The notes: a model not told the origin generated them from the letters alone. A DNA stretch of 64,000 bases from Macrotis lagotis (GCF_037893015.1 NC_133665.1:195825947-195889946); one strand, 5' to 3'. Shown: positions 1 through 11,763, counted from the stretch's first letter. Numbers and translations are program-made.

Positions 1-167
1 AATTTTATGTTACAAAAGGAAATATTTATTCCAAATTCAACTAGAACTCAATTCTATAATCCAGTGACAATTCATGTTTGCAGCCCACACTGGAGCACAT
101 CAAGATTCTAAAGTACCTTCTGAATCAGACATAAATTCTTTATTTGATGTCTACCTGATTTGAGTAG
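1..167. other. Unassigned AT-rich DNA
   Basis: No coding pattern, repeat signature or regulatory motif was recognised here. Confidence 0.5.
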
Positions 168-375
168 AGGGCAGCTAGATGGCACAGTGAATAGAGTATT
201 GGTCTTATTGTCATGCGCACAAGAGTTTGAGTCTGGCCTCAGATACTTGACACTTACAACCTGTGTGTCCTTGGGCATCCAGGGCCCTCTCTAGTTGTCC
301 TGACTAATCCAATTCATGTGCTTGTCCTGGCATTTCCCCTGATGTCATGGTCTTCTTCAAGAATGAAGTTCAAAA
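168..375 (+). repeat. Marsupial tRNA-derived SINE, diverged
   Basis: The head reads 'gcagctagatggcacagtg' and a box B-like 'gagtttgagtc' lies about 60 bp in, as expected of a tRNA-derived SINE. The tail, with 'gtcatggtcttcttcaagaa', matches the SINE tail near 62060-62090, so both belong to a long-tailed marsupial SINE type. Many substitutions and no clear target-site duplication mark it as old. Confidence 0.75.
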
Positions 376-379
376 CTTC

Positions 380-1975
380 AACATCCTCATTTCACATTGT
401 TTTCTTTTTTGTTTTCCTTCTTTTGGTTTTGTTTTATTGTTTCTAATTTTTCCACAAAATCATTAGTTTCCATTTGTTCGACTCTAATTTTTAAGGAATT
501 ATTTTCTTCAGTGAATTTTTGTTATTACATTTCCATTTTCTTCATTCTACTTCTTAGGGGGTTTTTTCCTTTGTTGAACTTCTAAACCTCTTTTTCCATT
601 TAGCCAATTCTTCCTTTTTTAAGGTATTCTTCTCCTCATTGGCTTTTTGTACAACTCTTTATCTCTTTTTTTAAGACGTAATTTCCTCAGTATTTTTGTG
701 TACCCCCTTACTAAGCCATTGACTCACTTTTTGTGATTTTCTTTTTTCTTTTGTTTTTTTTATTTTAGAAAGGTTATATTTATTTTGAGTTTTACAATTT
801 TTCCCTCGATCTCGCTTCCCTCCCCCATCCCCCACAGAAGGCAGTTTCTTAGTCTTTACATCATTCCCATAGTATGCATTGATCTAAGTTGAATGTGATG
901 AGAGAGAAATCCTATCCTTAAGGAAGAAACATATAGTACGAGATAGAGCAGAATCACATAAGACAGCATTTTTTGTTGTCTTATTATGTAATTCTTCTCC
1001 ATCTCATACTGTATGTTTCTTCCTTGTTATTTTCTTGCATCACTCTCATTTCTCTTCCAAATTTTTTCTCCACATCTTTTTACTTGATTTTAAAAATGCT
1101 TTTTGAGTTCTTTTCATAGCCTAAGACCAATATGCATATTATTTGGATACTTTGATTGTAGGAGTTTTGACTTAGTTATCTTCATGTGGGGTATGTTTTG
1201 GATCTTCCTTGTCTTCATAGTAACTTGCTATGGTCAAATTTTTTTCTGTTTTTTGCTTATTTTTTCCAGTATATTTTTTTACTTTTAACTCTTTGTTAAA
1301 GTGGGGCTCTGCTTATAGCATGGAAAGTGGATTGTTCCAAGGTTCAGGTTGTTTGTGTAACTGTTTTCAGATATATTTCTAAGAACCTGTAAATTTTCAG
1401 TTCTTCTAAAATGTATTATCTAAGGAGAAGTGTGTTTACACCTTTCTGGTCTATGCTCTTCTCTATGAGTGACCACAAGCATTCTTTTTCTTCCCTTGAA
1501 CTGTGAGGAGGATCCCTGTTTCACTGGACTACAAGCTCTTGTGTCCTGCTGCTTCTTCTCACCCTGGGTCTGCTACTTAGATATGAGTATGAGCAAAGCA
1601 ACAGAGTCCTGCCTCAGAGATCCCAGTAGTCTCTTTGTGATCAGTGTTGGACCCCCCCTTTAGTGTTTGTGGGCTGAGAACCCCAGAGGTCGATGTTGCT
1701 GCTGCTTATCCAGTGTCTCCTAAGGATTGCTCCCAGTTTGCTGGGGTTGGATCCATGCTGGGTCTCTGTTGGACTGGGCTCCACTCTCACCCAGGTGTGT
1801 CAGCCCTTTGCTACTGATCTTCTAAGTTGACTTTGATTAGAAAATTATTCTCTCCCATTCTTTTGTGGTTCTGCCACTTCAGGAATTACATTATGGAATT
1901 TTATAGGTGTTTGGCAAGGTTTGGGGAAGGAACAGGAGAATTGCTGCCTTTTCCACTTCATCTTGACTTTGACCT
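380..1975 (-). mobile_element. L1-lineage 5' end with partial ORF1 (copy A)
   Basis: Read on the minus strand, the element starts near 1975 with 'caagatgaag', the position of the YY1-like motif of the other copies. A roughly 700 bp 5' UTR follows, then the ORF1 N-terminal and coiled-coil region. The expected start codon is ATA (1258-1260), so the frame is dead, and there are several frame breaks. The RNA-binding and C-terminal domains and any ORF2 are missing; the copy simply stops near 380 without an A-rich tail. Its 5' UTR resembles copy C (27510-29654) more than the other copies. A separate L1 fragment is nested at 744-1028. Whether the parent was a full L1 or an ORF1-only element cannot be decided. 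Confidence 0.7.
744..1028 (-). mobile_element. Nested L1 3' end with inverted 5' part
   Basis: Bases 750-965 are the reverse complement of the L1 3' UTR also seen at about 5215-5420. The segment about 975-1024 carries part of the same sequence in the opposite direction ('ctcatactgtatgtttcttc'), making a hairpin-like joint. The 8 bp 'attttctt' flanks it at 736-743 and 1029-1036, and the interrupted ORF1 sequence resumes cleanly outside. This is the layout expected of twin priming during L1 insertion. Confidence 0.7.
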
Positions 1976-3204
1976 TGCTATTGTTAATTTTTAATAAAAT
2001 AAGAAGTTAGGGCAAGAACCTGAATTTGGGGATTCTGATTTGATATCAAGTAATTTGCCACAGATTTTATTTATGATTGTCCTTGTGTTTCATTTTGATC
2101 CTCTTTCATGGAAACCTGTTGACTTTTGAGAACTGAGTTTCCCCTGTATTTGAGGTAAAACCTCTGTCATTCCACCTGCTTCTGGCTTGGTTCCCAGAGC
2201 AGCCGGTATCACCTTGAGCTGGTCACTGGCTGTTCCCATCATCCTCCTTGGCTCAACACCTACTGCAATCTAAGTTTTCTTACTAATGAGATATTTCATC
2301 CCTTCATTTCTCTTGTGTCTCAGGAAGGCCTTGCTATTGATCAAAGGTAGCCTTGCAATTCTTCCGTGTGCCGATGATTTATGGTGCGTGCTGTGTAAGC
2401 CCAGATAGTTCTTACATCCATGGAGGAAGTGCTTCCAATGAACAATTTGAGATTTATGCTCCCTTCACTTGAGACCACAAAACCAAAGTAGACCCTGCCC
2501 CCTCTACAAAGAACACCTGAGTAACCACAAAATGCAGCAGCAGGTATAGAGCCTTCTTCCCATCCTCAGCATGTAGTCCATTGGAAAAAGAATTTCTGAA
2601 ATGTTGGAGCCCTGACTGGGGTAGGCACACAGACATTGTCCTTGGGACCTACATGACTGACCATTTTAGCTAAAAGTGAAGCACTTTCCACCCTCACATA
2701 ACTCTAACTTCTTCTGCTTGTCAGGCAAGCACCACCATGTCCAATTTATCCCAAGGACATATCTATACTCAAAAATAAACAGCTCATGGGCCCCACCAAC
2801 ATGGCTAGCAATCAGCTGGCTTGAGGTGGAGGAAGGAAGGGGGGGATGTAATTCAAAGTAGAGACATTTAAGGAAATAGCACAGGAAGAACATAGTCATT
2901 TGACATTTTCCCTAGACACACAAAGTCCACAATTCCACAAAAAAAATGCATATCCCATCAGAAGGAAGAGTGGACAAACCAAAGAAACATGTTGTTATCT
3001 TAATATAGGATCCATGGGTAGGATGTGATCTCTGCCATCCCTTTCCCAGAAGATGAAAGAGCATGGGCACTTGAGAAACCTGAACTGTGATTTCTAGTAA
3101 TGTGTGCCCTGATAGACACAGGCATTGACTAAAAGGAAAAAGAATGAGAGATTACTCATGGCTCTTGGAATGGAAGTCACAGGAGGAGAGAGGTCTTAAG
3201 GAGA
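1976..3204. other. Unassigned non-coding DNA
   Basis: Short open frames exist on both strands, but none has a known motif, a supporting start context or a splice-bounded exon look. No repeat family was recognised. Confidence 0.45.
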
Positions 3205-3350
3205 CAAATCATTGAATTTCACACATTCTTCAGATGAAGAGATGGTAAGTGTCTTATCCCAAGTCACACTGCAAGTTAGTGTCACTCTGGAGAAGCAGAA
3301 TCCAGAGCATTGACTTCTAATTCAATGCCCTTTTCATCAGACCAAACTTC
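3205..3350 (-). repeat. MIR/THER1-type SINE relic
   Basis: The reverse-strand MIR pattern is visible: 'cagatgaagagatggtaagt' followed by 'cccaagtcacactgcaag' and a decayed body. It is heavily diverged with no tail. Confidence 0.55.
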
Positions 3351-3989
3351 CCCCTTTATGTTTTAAACTGACAGCTCCAACTTTCCTGAGGGATGTATGT
3401 GACTGTTCAGGTCTTTCCCTCTCAAAACCGTCTCCATTCTGCTGGGCCCAGACTGGACAAATGAGGCTGATTTAGAGAAGAAGCTCTTTGCAGGTAGGCC
3501 ACTACTGGACTTAATTTATTTCCACACCACTCCTGAGTTATTAGACCTGTAACTAAAGTCCTGTGGAGCCTGGAGCAAGGGAGGGGGCAGAATTTCCCAC
3601 CTCTGTCTCTTACTGGATCCCTTCCCAAAACATGGAACCCACAATTCTCATTAGCATCCAAGACTGGCTGACTTTTCTTGGCTATGAAAAGGAGATTTCC
3701 ATTCAAGTAAATGACTGTCTTTCACTTAGCCTGGAGTTGAAGGATGCTGGGGGGAGGAGGACTTCAAGAAGGGCCCAGCCTTCTCACTTCACTTCCAAAG
3801 CAGTGTGGAAGGAGCTTCTGCCACTAGCTGTCACCCAGAGAAGAGTTCTATGACTTTTCCTCAAGGCACTGAAAGTTACACTTAGAATCTAGCTTCTGCA
3901 CAAGGCATGTATCCTACCACTGAGCAAGAAGTTGCCTGGATACCTTCATAAAGATCATAAGTCACAGCCATAACTCCTATTTGAAGCTC
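3351..3989. other. Unassigned non-coding DNA
   Basis: Two overlapping opposite-strand open frames of about 95 codons lie here. Neither has a recognisable domain, and each looks like chance. Confidence 0.45.
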
Positions 3990-4045
3990 ATGAAATTATA
4001 AGCACATTGAGGGCAGGGACTGTCTTTGGCCTTACCCCTTAGCAC
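3990..4045 (+). repeat. L2 LINE 3' end fragment
   Basis: The phrase 'cattgagggcagggactgtc' followed by 'ccccttagcacaacatag' is the typical L2 3' end. A short reverse-strand MIR-like piece follows at about 4090-4135. Confidence 0.6.
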
Positions 4046-4159
4046 AACATAGGAAACAATGCACAACAATCCTGAGAGACTCATTCAATTTTTACAGATA
4101 AGGAAACCAAAGCACCATCTGGCCAAGCAACTATGTTTCCTATATAGTCATATATATGT

Positions 4160-4167
4160 AGATAGAT

Positions 4168-4210
<43 letters not shown>
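4160..4210. repeat. (GATA)n microsatellite
   Basis: About 12 near-perfect GATA units, followed by degenerate 'aaatata' units. Likely length-polymorphic. Confidence 0.95.
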
Positions 4211-4212
<2 letters not shown>

Positions 4213-4274
4213 ATATAGCTAGATAAATATAGATATAGAAGTTTCACTTAGGTATCCATGTACAATAAGGTTAA

Positions 4275-4450
4275 TATAATCATGCCAATAGAGAGCTAAC
4301 ATTTCTATAGCTCTTCCTATGCACCACTTCAGAATTATTACTTCATTTGATCTGGAAAAAGATCTTGGGAGATGGGAGCATTTTGTACAAAAGGAGGGTG
4401 AGGCAAACTGAAGTTAAGGCACTCAGATGCTGGGAAGTGACCTCCCCACC
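4275..4450 (-). repeat. MIR-type SINE relic
   Basis: A diverged MIR-like order is seen: 'tatagctcttcctatgcacc', 'cttcatttgatct', then 'gaggcaaactgaagttaagg'. Edges are approximate. Confidence 0.45.
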
Positions 4451-4624
4451 CCTCTAGTCCCCACTCTGAAAGTGGGTTCCAAAGGAACCCAATGAGAGAG
4501 TCTGGGAGAGCCATGAGAGGGGACCCAGGCCCCAAAGGCTGTTCAGTCCAGTCAATAAGCCAAGAGCTTAGAAGTTTCCTTCCAGAAGATGCCATCCATA
4601 AGGGTTCCTGGGCTTTGGAAAATG

Positions 4625-5420
4625 ACAATCAATGGCCAATAAGACCAGAAACAACAATGATCAATGTTGGAAGGGATGTGGGAAATCTGGGACATTGATA
4701 CATTGTTGGTAGAGCTGAACTCATTCAATCTTTCTGGAGAGCAATTTGGAATGTGTATACCCTTTGATCCAGCAATACCACTACTGGGTCTATACCCTGA
4801 AGAGATTATGAAAAAGGGTAAAAACATTACTTGTAGAAAAATATTCATAGCAGTCCTGTTTGTGAATGTCCTTCAATTGGGGAATGGCTTAACAAACTGT
4901 GGTATATGTATGACATGGAACACTATTATTCTTTTAGAAAGCAGGAGGGATGGAAATTCAGGGAAGCCTGGAAGGATTTGCATGAACTGATGCTGAGCAA
5001 GATGAGCAGAACCAGAAAAACACTGTATACCCTAACAATAACATAGAGGTGATGATCAACCTTGATGGACTTGCTCATTCCATCAGTGCAATGAAAAGGG
5101 ACAATTCTGGGCTATCTGCAATGGAGAATATCATCTGTATCCAGAGAAAGAATTGTGGAGTTTGAACAAAGACCAAAACTCTTACCTTCAATTTAGGAAA
5201 AAAAACCCATTATCTTATTATGTGATTTTGCTATCTCTCATACTTTATTTTTCTTCCTTAAGGATATGATTTCTCTCTCATCACATTCAACTTAGATCAT
5301 TGTATATCATGGAAACAATGTAAAGACTAACAGACTGTCTTCTGTGGGAGGTAGGAGGAGGGAAGCAAGAATGGTGGAAAAATTGTAAAACTCAAAATAA
5401 ATAAAATCTTTCTAAAAACA
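4625..5420 (+). mobile_element. 5'-truncated LINE-1: ORF2 end plus 3' UTR
   Basis: Starts inside ORF2 and runs through the 3' UTR to an A-rich end ('ctcaaaataaataaaatc'). The same 3' UTR is found reversed at 750-965, and its last bases recur in the 49 bp stub at 56907-56955. The 5' truncation is typical of target-primed reverse transcription. No convincing target-site duplication was found. Confidence 0.85.
4640..5046 (+). pseudogene. LINE-1 ORF2 C-terminal relic
   Basis: Conceptual pieces in different frames match the C-terminal part of L1 ORF2, downstream of the reverse transcriptase: 'CWKGCGKSGTLIHCW', then 'PFDPAIPLLGLYPEE', then 'ECPSIGEWLNKLWYMYDMEH' and 'LHELMLSKMSRTRKT'. At least two frame changes break the reading. 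A TAG at 5044-5046 sits where ORF2 would be expected to end. It cannot encode an active protein. Confidence 0.85.
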
Positions 5421-5710
5421 ATGGCAGTCAAAAATTTTTCTTTGTGCTACAGAAGGAAAGCAAGTAGGTCTTGTGCAAACGTGATATCCACCAAAACAGA
5501 AATTTAAACAAAAGGGAAACTGAGTCAAGATTCTAGGGCAAGAGCAAGGAAGGTCTCCCAGAGGCCCAGAGCCAAGGAATCCCTTAGGAGAGTCACAAAT
5601 AGTGACCTCAAGTTTCAGGGAGATGGGCTTCACTTTCTGGATACACATCAAGAAAATGCCTTCCTGATCCAACTGACCTGGAGCCTAATCTGTCATTGCA
5701 GGGTCTGATG
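5421..5710. other. Unassigned DNA
   Basis: Nothing recognised between the L1 tail and the next SINE relic. Confidence 0.4.
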
Positions 5711-5905
5711 GAAGCAGCAGGTGGCTCAGTAGAGAATACATGGGGTCTAGAGTAAGGAAGTTCGTTCAAATCCAACCTCAGACACTTACTATCTGAGTGA
5801 TCCTAGGCTAACACTAACCCTAACTGCCTCAGTACCTTCATCAATAAAATGGAAATCATAGCACTGTTGTGGTGATGAAATGTGAGAACTGAATAAATTA
5901 CTTTG
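5711..5905 (+). repeat. CORE-SINE (MIR/THER1-like) relic
   Basis: The head 'agcaggtggctcagtagag', the box B-like 'gttcaaatcc' and the body 'aataaaatggaaatcatagc' with 'gtggtgatgaaatgtgagaa' follow the MIR/THER1 order. Diverged, with no clear target-site duplication. Confidence 0.7.
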
Positions 5906-6082
5906 TAAACATCCTGGCAGACTGACTGTTCAATAGGTTAGTTCAGGTGACTTCTTGAAAAAACAAAATCAAAGAAACTTCCCAAACATTTTGTCATTAG
6001 AAAAGTACATGGAATAAATTAGCACTTAGAAAATGGCCCCATGTCTGTATCTGTGCACCAGATGTTTGGGGAAGGAATGTAA

Positions 6083-6175
6083 GTGTATGTGTGTATGTGT
6101 GTGTGTGTGTGTGTAAGTATATGTGTATGTATACATGTAAGTCTTATGAAAGAATGTGTGTGTGCATGTGTGTGT
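6083..6175. repeat. (TG)n microsatellite, interrupted
   Basis: TG runs broken by TA and AAGT, with a second TG block at about 6155-6175. Confidence 0.9.
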
Positions 6176-6499
6176 GAAATTTCTCCATTCTCCCACACTA
6201 GATTCTAAACTTCATCAAGTCAAGCAAAGTCAACCAAGGTCAACAAACATCTCTTAGGTTCTGTGAGGAAAGTTCTGGGTTCCATTTTTTCTTTCTATTC
6301 CTCCCCAGTTTTGCCCAATGTTTTATCTTCAATAAATGATTATTGAGTGAAAGAATGAATGAGATGGTAAGATTCCAAAGGCAAGGATGCTCCCTTGTCT
6401 TATTTTGCAACCTCAGTACTTCCAACAGCCTTATCATAGTAAGAACTTACTAAATCCATATTAACTTACTGACTGATTATATAAGGATGACCGGAATGG

Positions 6500-6850
6500 G
6501 GAAGAGTTGACAAGGACTTTTGAAGAGCCTTGGGATGTTTAACTTGGAAAAGAGAAAATTCAGGGACAATCTCATGATCATAACACCATCGTATAGAGAA
6601 AATATTCCACTTGTTCTCTAGGGAATCACAAGGCAGAATTAGGAGTAATGAGACAATTAAAAGGTAAAAAGAGGGTTAGGGTTAGCGTTAGCATCAGGAA
6701 AAACTCATTCCAAGTGATGAACGCAGTCCAATGTGGAAGAGTTTCCTTGGGAGGTGGTTGTGGGCTTGGTCTCTTTGAGGCTCTTGGGGTAGAGATTACA
6801 TGTGGTGAGGAGGAATTTTCTGATCTCATATGCAGTGGTCAAGAGGTCAC
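6500..6850 (+). repeat. L3/CR1-family LINE 3' end
   Basis: The phrases 'tgtttaacttggaaaagag', 'gcatcaggaaaaactcattc' and 'ccaatgtggaagagtttcct' followed by 'gggaggtggttg' fall in the order of the CR1/L3 3' region, which codes for the end of the reverse-transcriptase ORF. Strongly diverged and without an open frame. Confidence 0.65.
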
Positions 6851-7524
6851 AGATGAACACTCCATCCCAAGGATTTCCTAATTAAGAAACAGGGCTCAGG
6901 GATGTTTGGTGAAGAGAATCAAATGAATTTGGGAGGACAGGAGGAGTCTATAAATATCTGCCCAGCTGAGGACTCACTCAGTGGAAGAACTCAGACATCA
7001 AGGGACCAAAGTGCTCTGGAAAGCAGGTCAAAATAATCTCTACTCTAGGAACAGAATTTAGGCTTATCTGCTAGTGCTATTCCAGCTGACCTCTGAGACT
7101 AGATTAAGGGGTTCACTGACCAATTCTTCTTGATAGGTCCCTAAGTGGCCAGGTGAGCATCTTCCTTTAACCTTTCAGGGCTTCTCATTCATACCTTTTA
7201 AATTAACCTGGATTAAGAGAAACCTAGAGATTGCTCTCTAATTTGATGTGGTGCTGTTTCTGGGCAAGTTTTAAATTTATTCATTCCAAAGTCTTTTGAT
7301 GACCCCTTCTTATTTGGCTCAGAACTATACTAAAGTCATCAAGTCAGTTGGCATCTATTAAGCACTAATTATGGACAAGGTCATTTGCCTCTTGAACGAA
7401 ATCCCCATTGCTTTGCCTAAAATGGAACTCATTGGGACAGTCTCCCTCTCTGAGCCTCTCCCTACTCTGAGACTAATGATAATGCATTAGCTAGGTAGAG
7501 AGCCCATTTGTTTTGCAGGTGTTC
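6851..7524. other. Unassigned DNA
   Basis: A 'tataaatatc' at about 6949-6958 resembles a TATA box, but nothing downstream supports a gene. Confidence 0.35.
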
Positions 7525-7645
7525 AGTCTCTCTCTTCTATTAGGCTGCAAGTTACTTGAGAGTAGGGAGGATCTTCTGCCTTTCTTTGTATCCCCAGCAT
7601 TTAAGCCACTGCTTAACTCATTAATAGGCAATTAATAAAATGTAA
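7525..7645 (+). repeat. L2 LINE 3' end fragment
   Basis: 'ctgcctttctttgtatcccc' and 'agcatttaagcc' followed by an 'aattaataaaatg' end match the L2 terminal region. Confidence 0.6.
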
Positions 7646-7904
7646 CTGGCTGCTTTCCAAATCTCTAGAATTGCCTCAAGTCAATGAGATTAGGAACATC
7701 AGGAACTTCCAAGAAAAACCCAGAAAAGTTCAGAAACTGACACTAGAGACTGGAGGTCTAGTAACTGTACCTTAGTATTCTCACTATTGGATTTAGGGTT
7801 GTCAGTGCCCAAATAGGCCACAGAGCATCTTTGTAAGGGTCAAATTGGAAGCGATCTGAGTGAGTCTGCTGAGTAACTACTTCAGAAGACTGATTTACAC
7901 AAGA

Positions 7905-8430
7905 TTTGAAAAGTGCCTTACATCTGGGATCTCATTTGATCCTTCCATCAACATGAGAGGTCAATGCTATGCTTGTTTTTCTTTACACTTAGGAATACTG
8001 AAGCTGTGAAAGATAGCATGACTCTCCCAAAGTCATACAAGTATAGCTGATTTTACATTTGAACTCAGGTCTTCTTGATTTAGGCAGCTGGGTGGTACAG
8101 TGGAGGAAGTGCCAAGCCTAGAGTCAGGAAATCTGAGTTCAAATCTAGTCTCAGACAGTTACTAGTTTTGTGACATTGGGCAGATCACCTAATCCTGTTT
8201 CTCTCAGTTTCCTCATTTGTAAAATGGAATGGAAAAGGAAATGGCAAATAATTCCAATAGCTTTGCCAAGAAAACTCCTATTGGGATCACAAAGAGTTGG
8301 ATATGACTGGAAAAAACAACTGAAAAACTACAAACAAAAATTTCTTGATTCCAGCCCCATGCACTAGCCAGCTTTCCCTATGAGGAGAATAAGATCTAGA
8401 GGCAGAAGCTGATTAGTCCAATGCCACTTA
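7905..8430 (-). repeat. MIR-type SINE relic split by a younger SINE
   Basis: The reverse MIR order runs from 'ctcatttgatccttccatca' through 'gaatactgaagctgtgaaag' to 'gaactcaggtcttcttgatt', then resumes after 8350 with 'ccagccccatgcactagcc'. The gap is filled by a SINE with its own target-site duplication, so the MIR is the older of the two. Confidence 0.65.
8081..8341 (+). repeat. Full-length long-type marsupial SINE with TSD
   Basis: The head is 'ggcagctgggtggtacagtg' and the box B-like motif is 'gagttcaaatc'. The tail 'gccaagaaaactcctattgg' and 'gagttggatatgactgg' is shared with the copies at 33434, 43362, 50767 and 55765. The 9 bp 'ttcttgatt' lies at 8072-8080 and again at 8342-8350. Confidence 0.85.
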
Positions 8431-8821
8431 GGAAGAAGCAGCAGGGCAAGAACATTGTTCTTTTCACAGGACCAAGCACCTCCTTTCACTGAGAGCATCT
8501 AAACCAGATAATCCTCTAAAGACATTTGTGTCTCCAGAAGGAGCCAAGCAACATAAATTATAGGAAAATGCTAGGCACAAACAAGGTGCAAAGAGACATA
8601 AACCATGTCTGAAATGGAAGGTGAGAGAAATAAAGCTGTGAAAGATTTTATATGGGTTTCAGCAAGTTATTTCTCATTCCCTAAGAGAGGAGAAAAAGAG
8701 CTGAATTAATTTAAGATGTCTGACATTTTCTGGAAAAAAGCAACCTCTAGTGTGATGTGCTGGGCAGAAGGCTGACTGAGAGATCCCACAGCTCCCACAT
8801 CCTCAGTAAGATAGGTGGTCA

Positions 8822-8990
8822 AGGAGGCAAGTCTTTATTAAGGTGCATGCCTACTATATTACTATGTTAAGTGCTGAAAATCCAAAGAAAGGCAAAAATA
8901 TGGCCCATGCATTCATGAAGCTCCCAGTCTAATGGGGGAGACCCCATGCAAAAAACTAAGAGCAAACAAAGTACAGATAGAGTCAAAGAA
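8822..8990 (+). repeat. Middle-repetitive family, 5' part
   Basis: 'ctatgttaagtgctgaaaat' and 'agctcccagtctaatggggg' followed by 'agaccccatgc' recur at 54010-54130 and elsewhere in the window. The class of this non-coding family was not resolved. Confidence 0.6.
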
Positions 8991-9235
8991 CAAGAGGCCA
9001 TTTCTCAAAGGATCCATGATTTTTGATGGGGCAGGGTTTCCAAATGAGGTTTCTAGCTGCTTTTCTGTCTCCTATATTTTTCCATATGCAAGAAGGTAGA
9101 ATTATGGACCAAAAGCAAGCTTAGACTATAAAAATTCACTCCTGGATGAGGAGGGCAGTATCCTGAGGAATTATTTTCTCAGTTTAATCTAGAAGAAAAG
9201 TGACTGACAATCATAAACTTGGATGAGGCAAGAAT

Positions 9236-9236
9236 A

Positions 9237-9271
<35 letters not shown>

Positions 9272-9281
9272 CATATATATA
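9236..9281. repeat. (AT)n microsatellite
   Basis: An AT run with two short interruptions. Confidence 0.9.
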
Positions 9282-9299
9282 GGTAAGACATTAGTTAGA

Positions 9300-9960
9300 A
9301 TAGAATATCATGCTTAGAAATACCATAGATTTTAAAAATATTAACATGAATGATTTAGGAAACAAACAGAATAGCAAGTAGGTACTTATAGAAAAAGAAG
9401 TTCAAACTATGAGGAGTATAGAATGATGATTCCTGGGAATTTCAATGCTTCCTTTTCAGACCTAAACAAATCTAAGAAATAAAATAAGAAGAATAAAGTT
9501 AAGAATTGAGGTATAATTTTGGAAAAATAATAGACAAAGTTTGGATCATTACTTAATTACAACCAAAATAGATATAATTTTTCAAGACATTTCTACAAAT
9601 TTAAAGCAGGTTCTAGGTATGAAGGATACATAAAACAATAGAGAAAATGCAAATACATGATGTACTTACAGTAAAAATAAAAATATGATCATAAAAAGAA
9701 ATTTGAAGGAAGTAAAAGGCTGAGTCAAAGGAGAGATAATAAAAGCAAAAAATAAGGAAAACTATAATAAGAAGATAATATATTGTTAATTTAGGAATGC
9801 AACCAAATCTATCTTGAAGAGAAAATTTATAGGCCTAAATTCTATCAATAACTAAAGTGAGAATGAAGAAACAATGTCACAAGCAGGCACAATAAAAAAA
9901 AATTAAAATGAAGACAAAAATAAAAAATTTTAAAAATCTAAAATTTCAAGGTTCAAACTT
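9300..9960 (+). pseudogene. Probable degenerate LINE-1 ORF2 segment
   Basis: The stretch is A-rich on the plus strand, as L1 coding strands are. The part around 9790-9860 ('gaatgcaaccaaatctatct', 'gagaaaatttataggcct') resembles the ORF2 region before the reverse-transcriptase core. No open frame remains, so the call rests on composition and a short resemblance. Confidence 0.4.
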
Positions 9961-11059
9961 TGATGGTTACAAGTCAAGGGGGCAGTGGGTATGCCCTAGG
10001 AATTTGTATTATTTGGGTTCAAGAGAAAAGGGCATAATAAACATTTATGAACCTATTTGGCATTAAAAGACTTTAAAAGTATTATTTCATTTGATCTTTA
10101 CAGTAACCATTAGCAGCCTCAATAATAAGGCATAACAATTACAAAAAATAAAATATGACCCTTAGCAAATCACTTAGTCTTAGAGGAATCCCATAGAGCA
10201 TAGAGAAGCCCTTGGTTGTGGAGAAAATACAGGCCTGTATTGGTAAAGGGAATATCCTCTATTATAGAAATCACGCGTTCAACTACCATTCCTCATGATT
10301 ATATAAAATAGTGAAGAAGAGCTTTGGGTACAATACAATACCCCATTATAGAAAAAATGTAAAAAATGAAAGTAAGTCTTATTCCTGACCCAAGAAATCA
10401 CAGACTTAAAACACCAATTTACCCTAAATAAGACTCCAGAAAACTACAAAAGTCATGGATATTGAGATAAGGCAAGACTTCAGAAAGGGCACAGGATAAG
10501 GAAAATCCACAAAAGGAAAAAGCTAAAACAGAACTGTAAGCATTTCCAGAGATCATTCACAAAAGAGACAATGACAGAAATGGAAATTTTATGTTCAGAT
10601 ATTCAGCAACTGATGAACCTTTATCCATCTCTACTGTGTGCAAAAGGCAGTAAGTTATAACAGAGTTGGACATGAACACCACCTCCCCACTACACACACA
10701 GAAACAACTTACCCATGAGCTTTACATAAAGACAGTTGTAAGACATGACCAACAGAAGCCAAGAAGTGGCAGTGGAAAGATTGTCAAGCTCCCTGACTCA
10801 GTTGAACCCCAAAAGTCTAGGTGGCAACACTCAGATGAGTTCAAGGTTTGAATGAGAGGCTGGTTCAACAAATGAAGGAAGATTAGTTTAATAGTGACAG
10901 AGTGTTTTGAGAGGACTGGGCCTCATTTAGATTTCCCCCTTTTTTGTGTTTATTTCCTTGACTTGAAGGTACACACCCAAGAAATGAGATACACTCCACT
11001 TTAATTATGACACCAGAATTTCCATTTTTAAATATTATCACATTAGTTCCAAAGAGAAG
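9961..11059. other. Mostly unassigned AT-rich DNA
   Basis: A short MIR-like piece ('atttcatttgatctttacag') lies at about 10060-10115. The remainder has no recognised repeat or gene. Confidence 0.35.
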
Positions 11060-11185
11060 TCCTGTTATATAGATGGTATTACAATCCTCTTTTTATAGAT
11101 GAGGAAAATGACTCAGAGAGAAGGTACAAAGATTCACAGACACAATATTTGCCTGAGGAGAGATTTGAACTCATGTCTTACTTTT
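11060..11185 (-). repeat. MIR-type SINE relic
   Basis: 'ctttttatagatgaggaaaa', then 'cagagagaagg' and 'gagatttgaactcatgtctt', is the reverse MIR body. Confidence 0.6.
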
Positions 11186-11190
11186 TCATG

Positions 11191-11196
<6 letters not shown>

Positions 11197-11253
<57 letters not shown>
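11197..11253. repeat. (AT)n microsatellite, 28 units
   Basis: A nearly uninterrupted AT dinucleotide run right after the MIR relic. It can extrude a cruciform and is likely polymorphic. Confidence 0.95.
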
Positions 11254-11255
<2 letters not shown>

Positions 11256-11763
11256 CTGTGCTTCTTTGTGAAAAAGCCCTAGTTCCTGAAGAAAGCTAAA
11301 ACAGGTCTAATTGACTACTGCATAGAATTAGATAAGGTGATGAAAACCATTTGTAGGAGAGAGAAATGCACAAAACTATAGAGGAGAATTGATGAGGGCA
11401 TTGTGAGGAGAAAAACTACCTAATATTTTATTACAAAGGAGAAATTGTCAAAATTCTCTGATATAGTAGATATCAAAATAGAAAATAAATCAATGAAGTA
11501 GAAAGAAAATTAATAATTAAAATAAAAGACATTAGTTTGTCTGGTGTTTGACAAATCCAGTCATAAAGCATTGAGGAAAGGAATCATAAATCAGAAAAGG
11601 ATACATTATATTGATAAAAGAATCCACCAGTGCTAAATCTTCATCTCACATCATCATTTCCATAATTTCCAAATGAACCATCAAATGAAGTATATTTTAT
11701 TATATAAATTATTTATATATATGTAATAGAAATTATATACATATTATATATTTATTTTATATG
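11254..11763. other. Unassigned AT-rich DNA
   Basis: A-rich DNA that could be decayed LINE, though no protein match could be read. The part at 11690-11763 is nearly pure A/T. Confidence 0.35.

Noticed and set aside
6668..6686. Telomere-like 'gggttagggttagcgttag'
   Set aside because: Only two true TTAGGG-type units inside a LINE relic; not an interstitial telomere array.
6949..6958. TATA-box-like 'tataaatatc'
   Set aside because: AT-rich sequence gives many such matches, and no transcript or exon downstream supports it.
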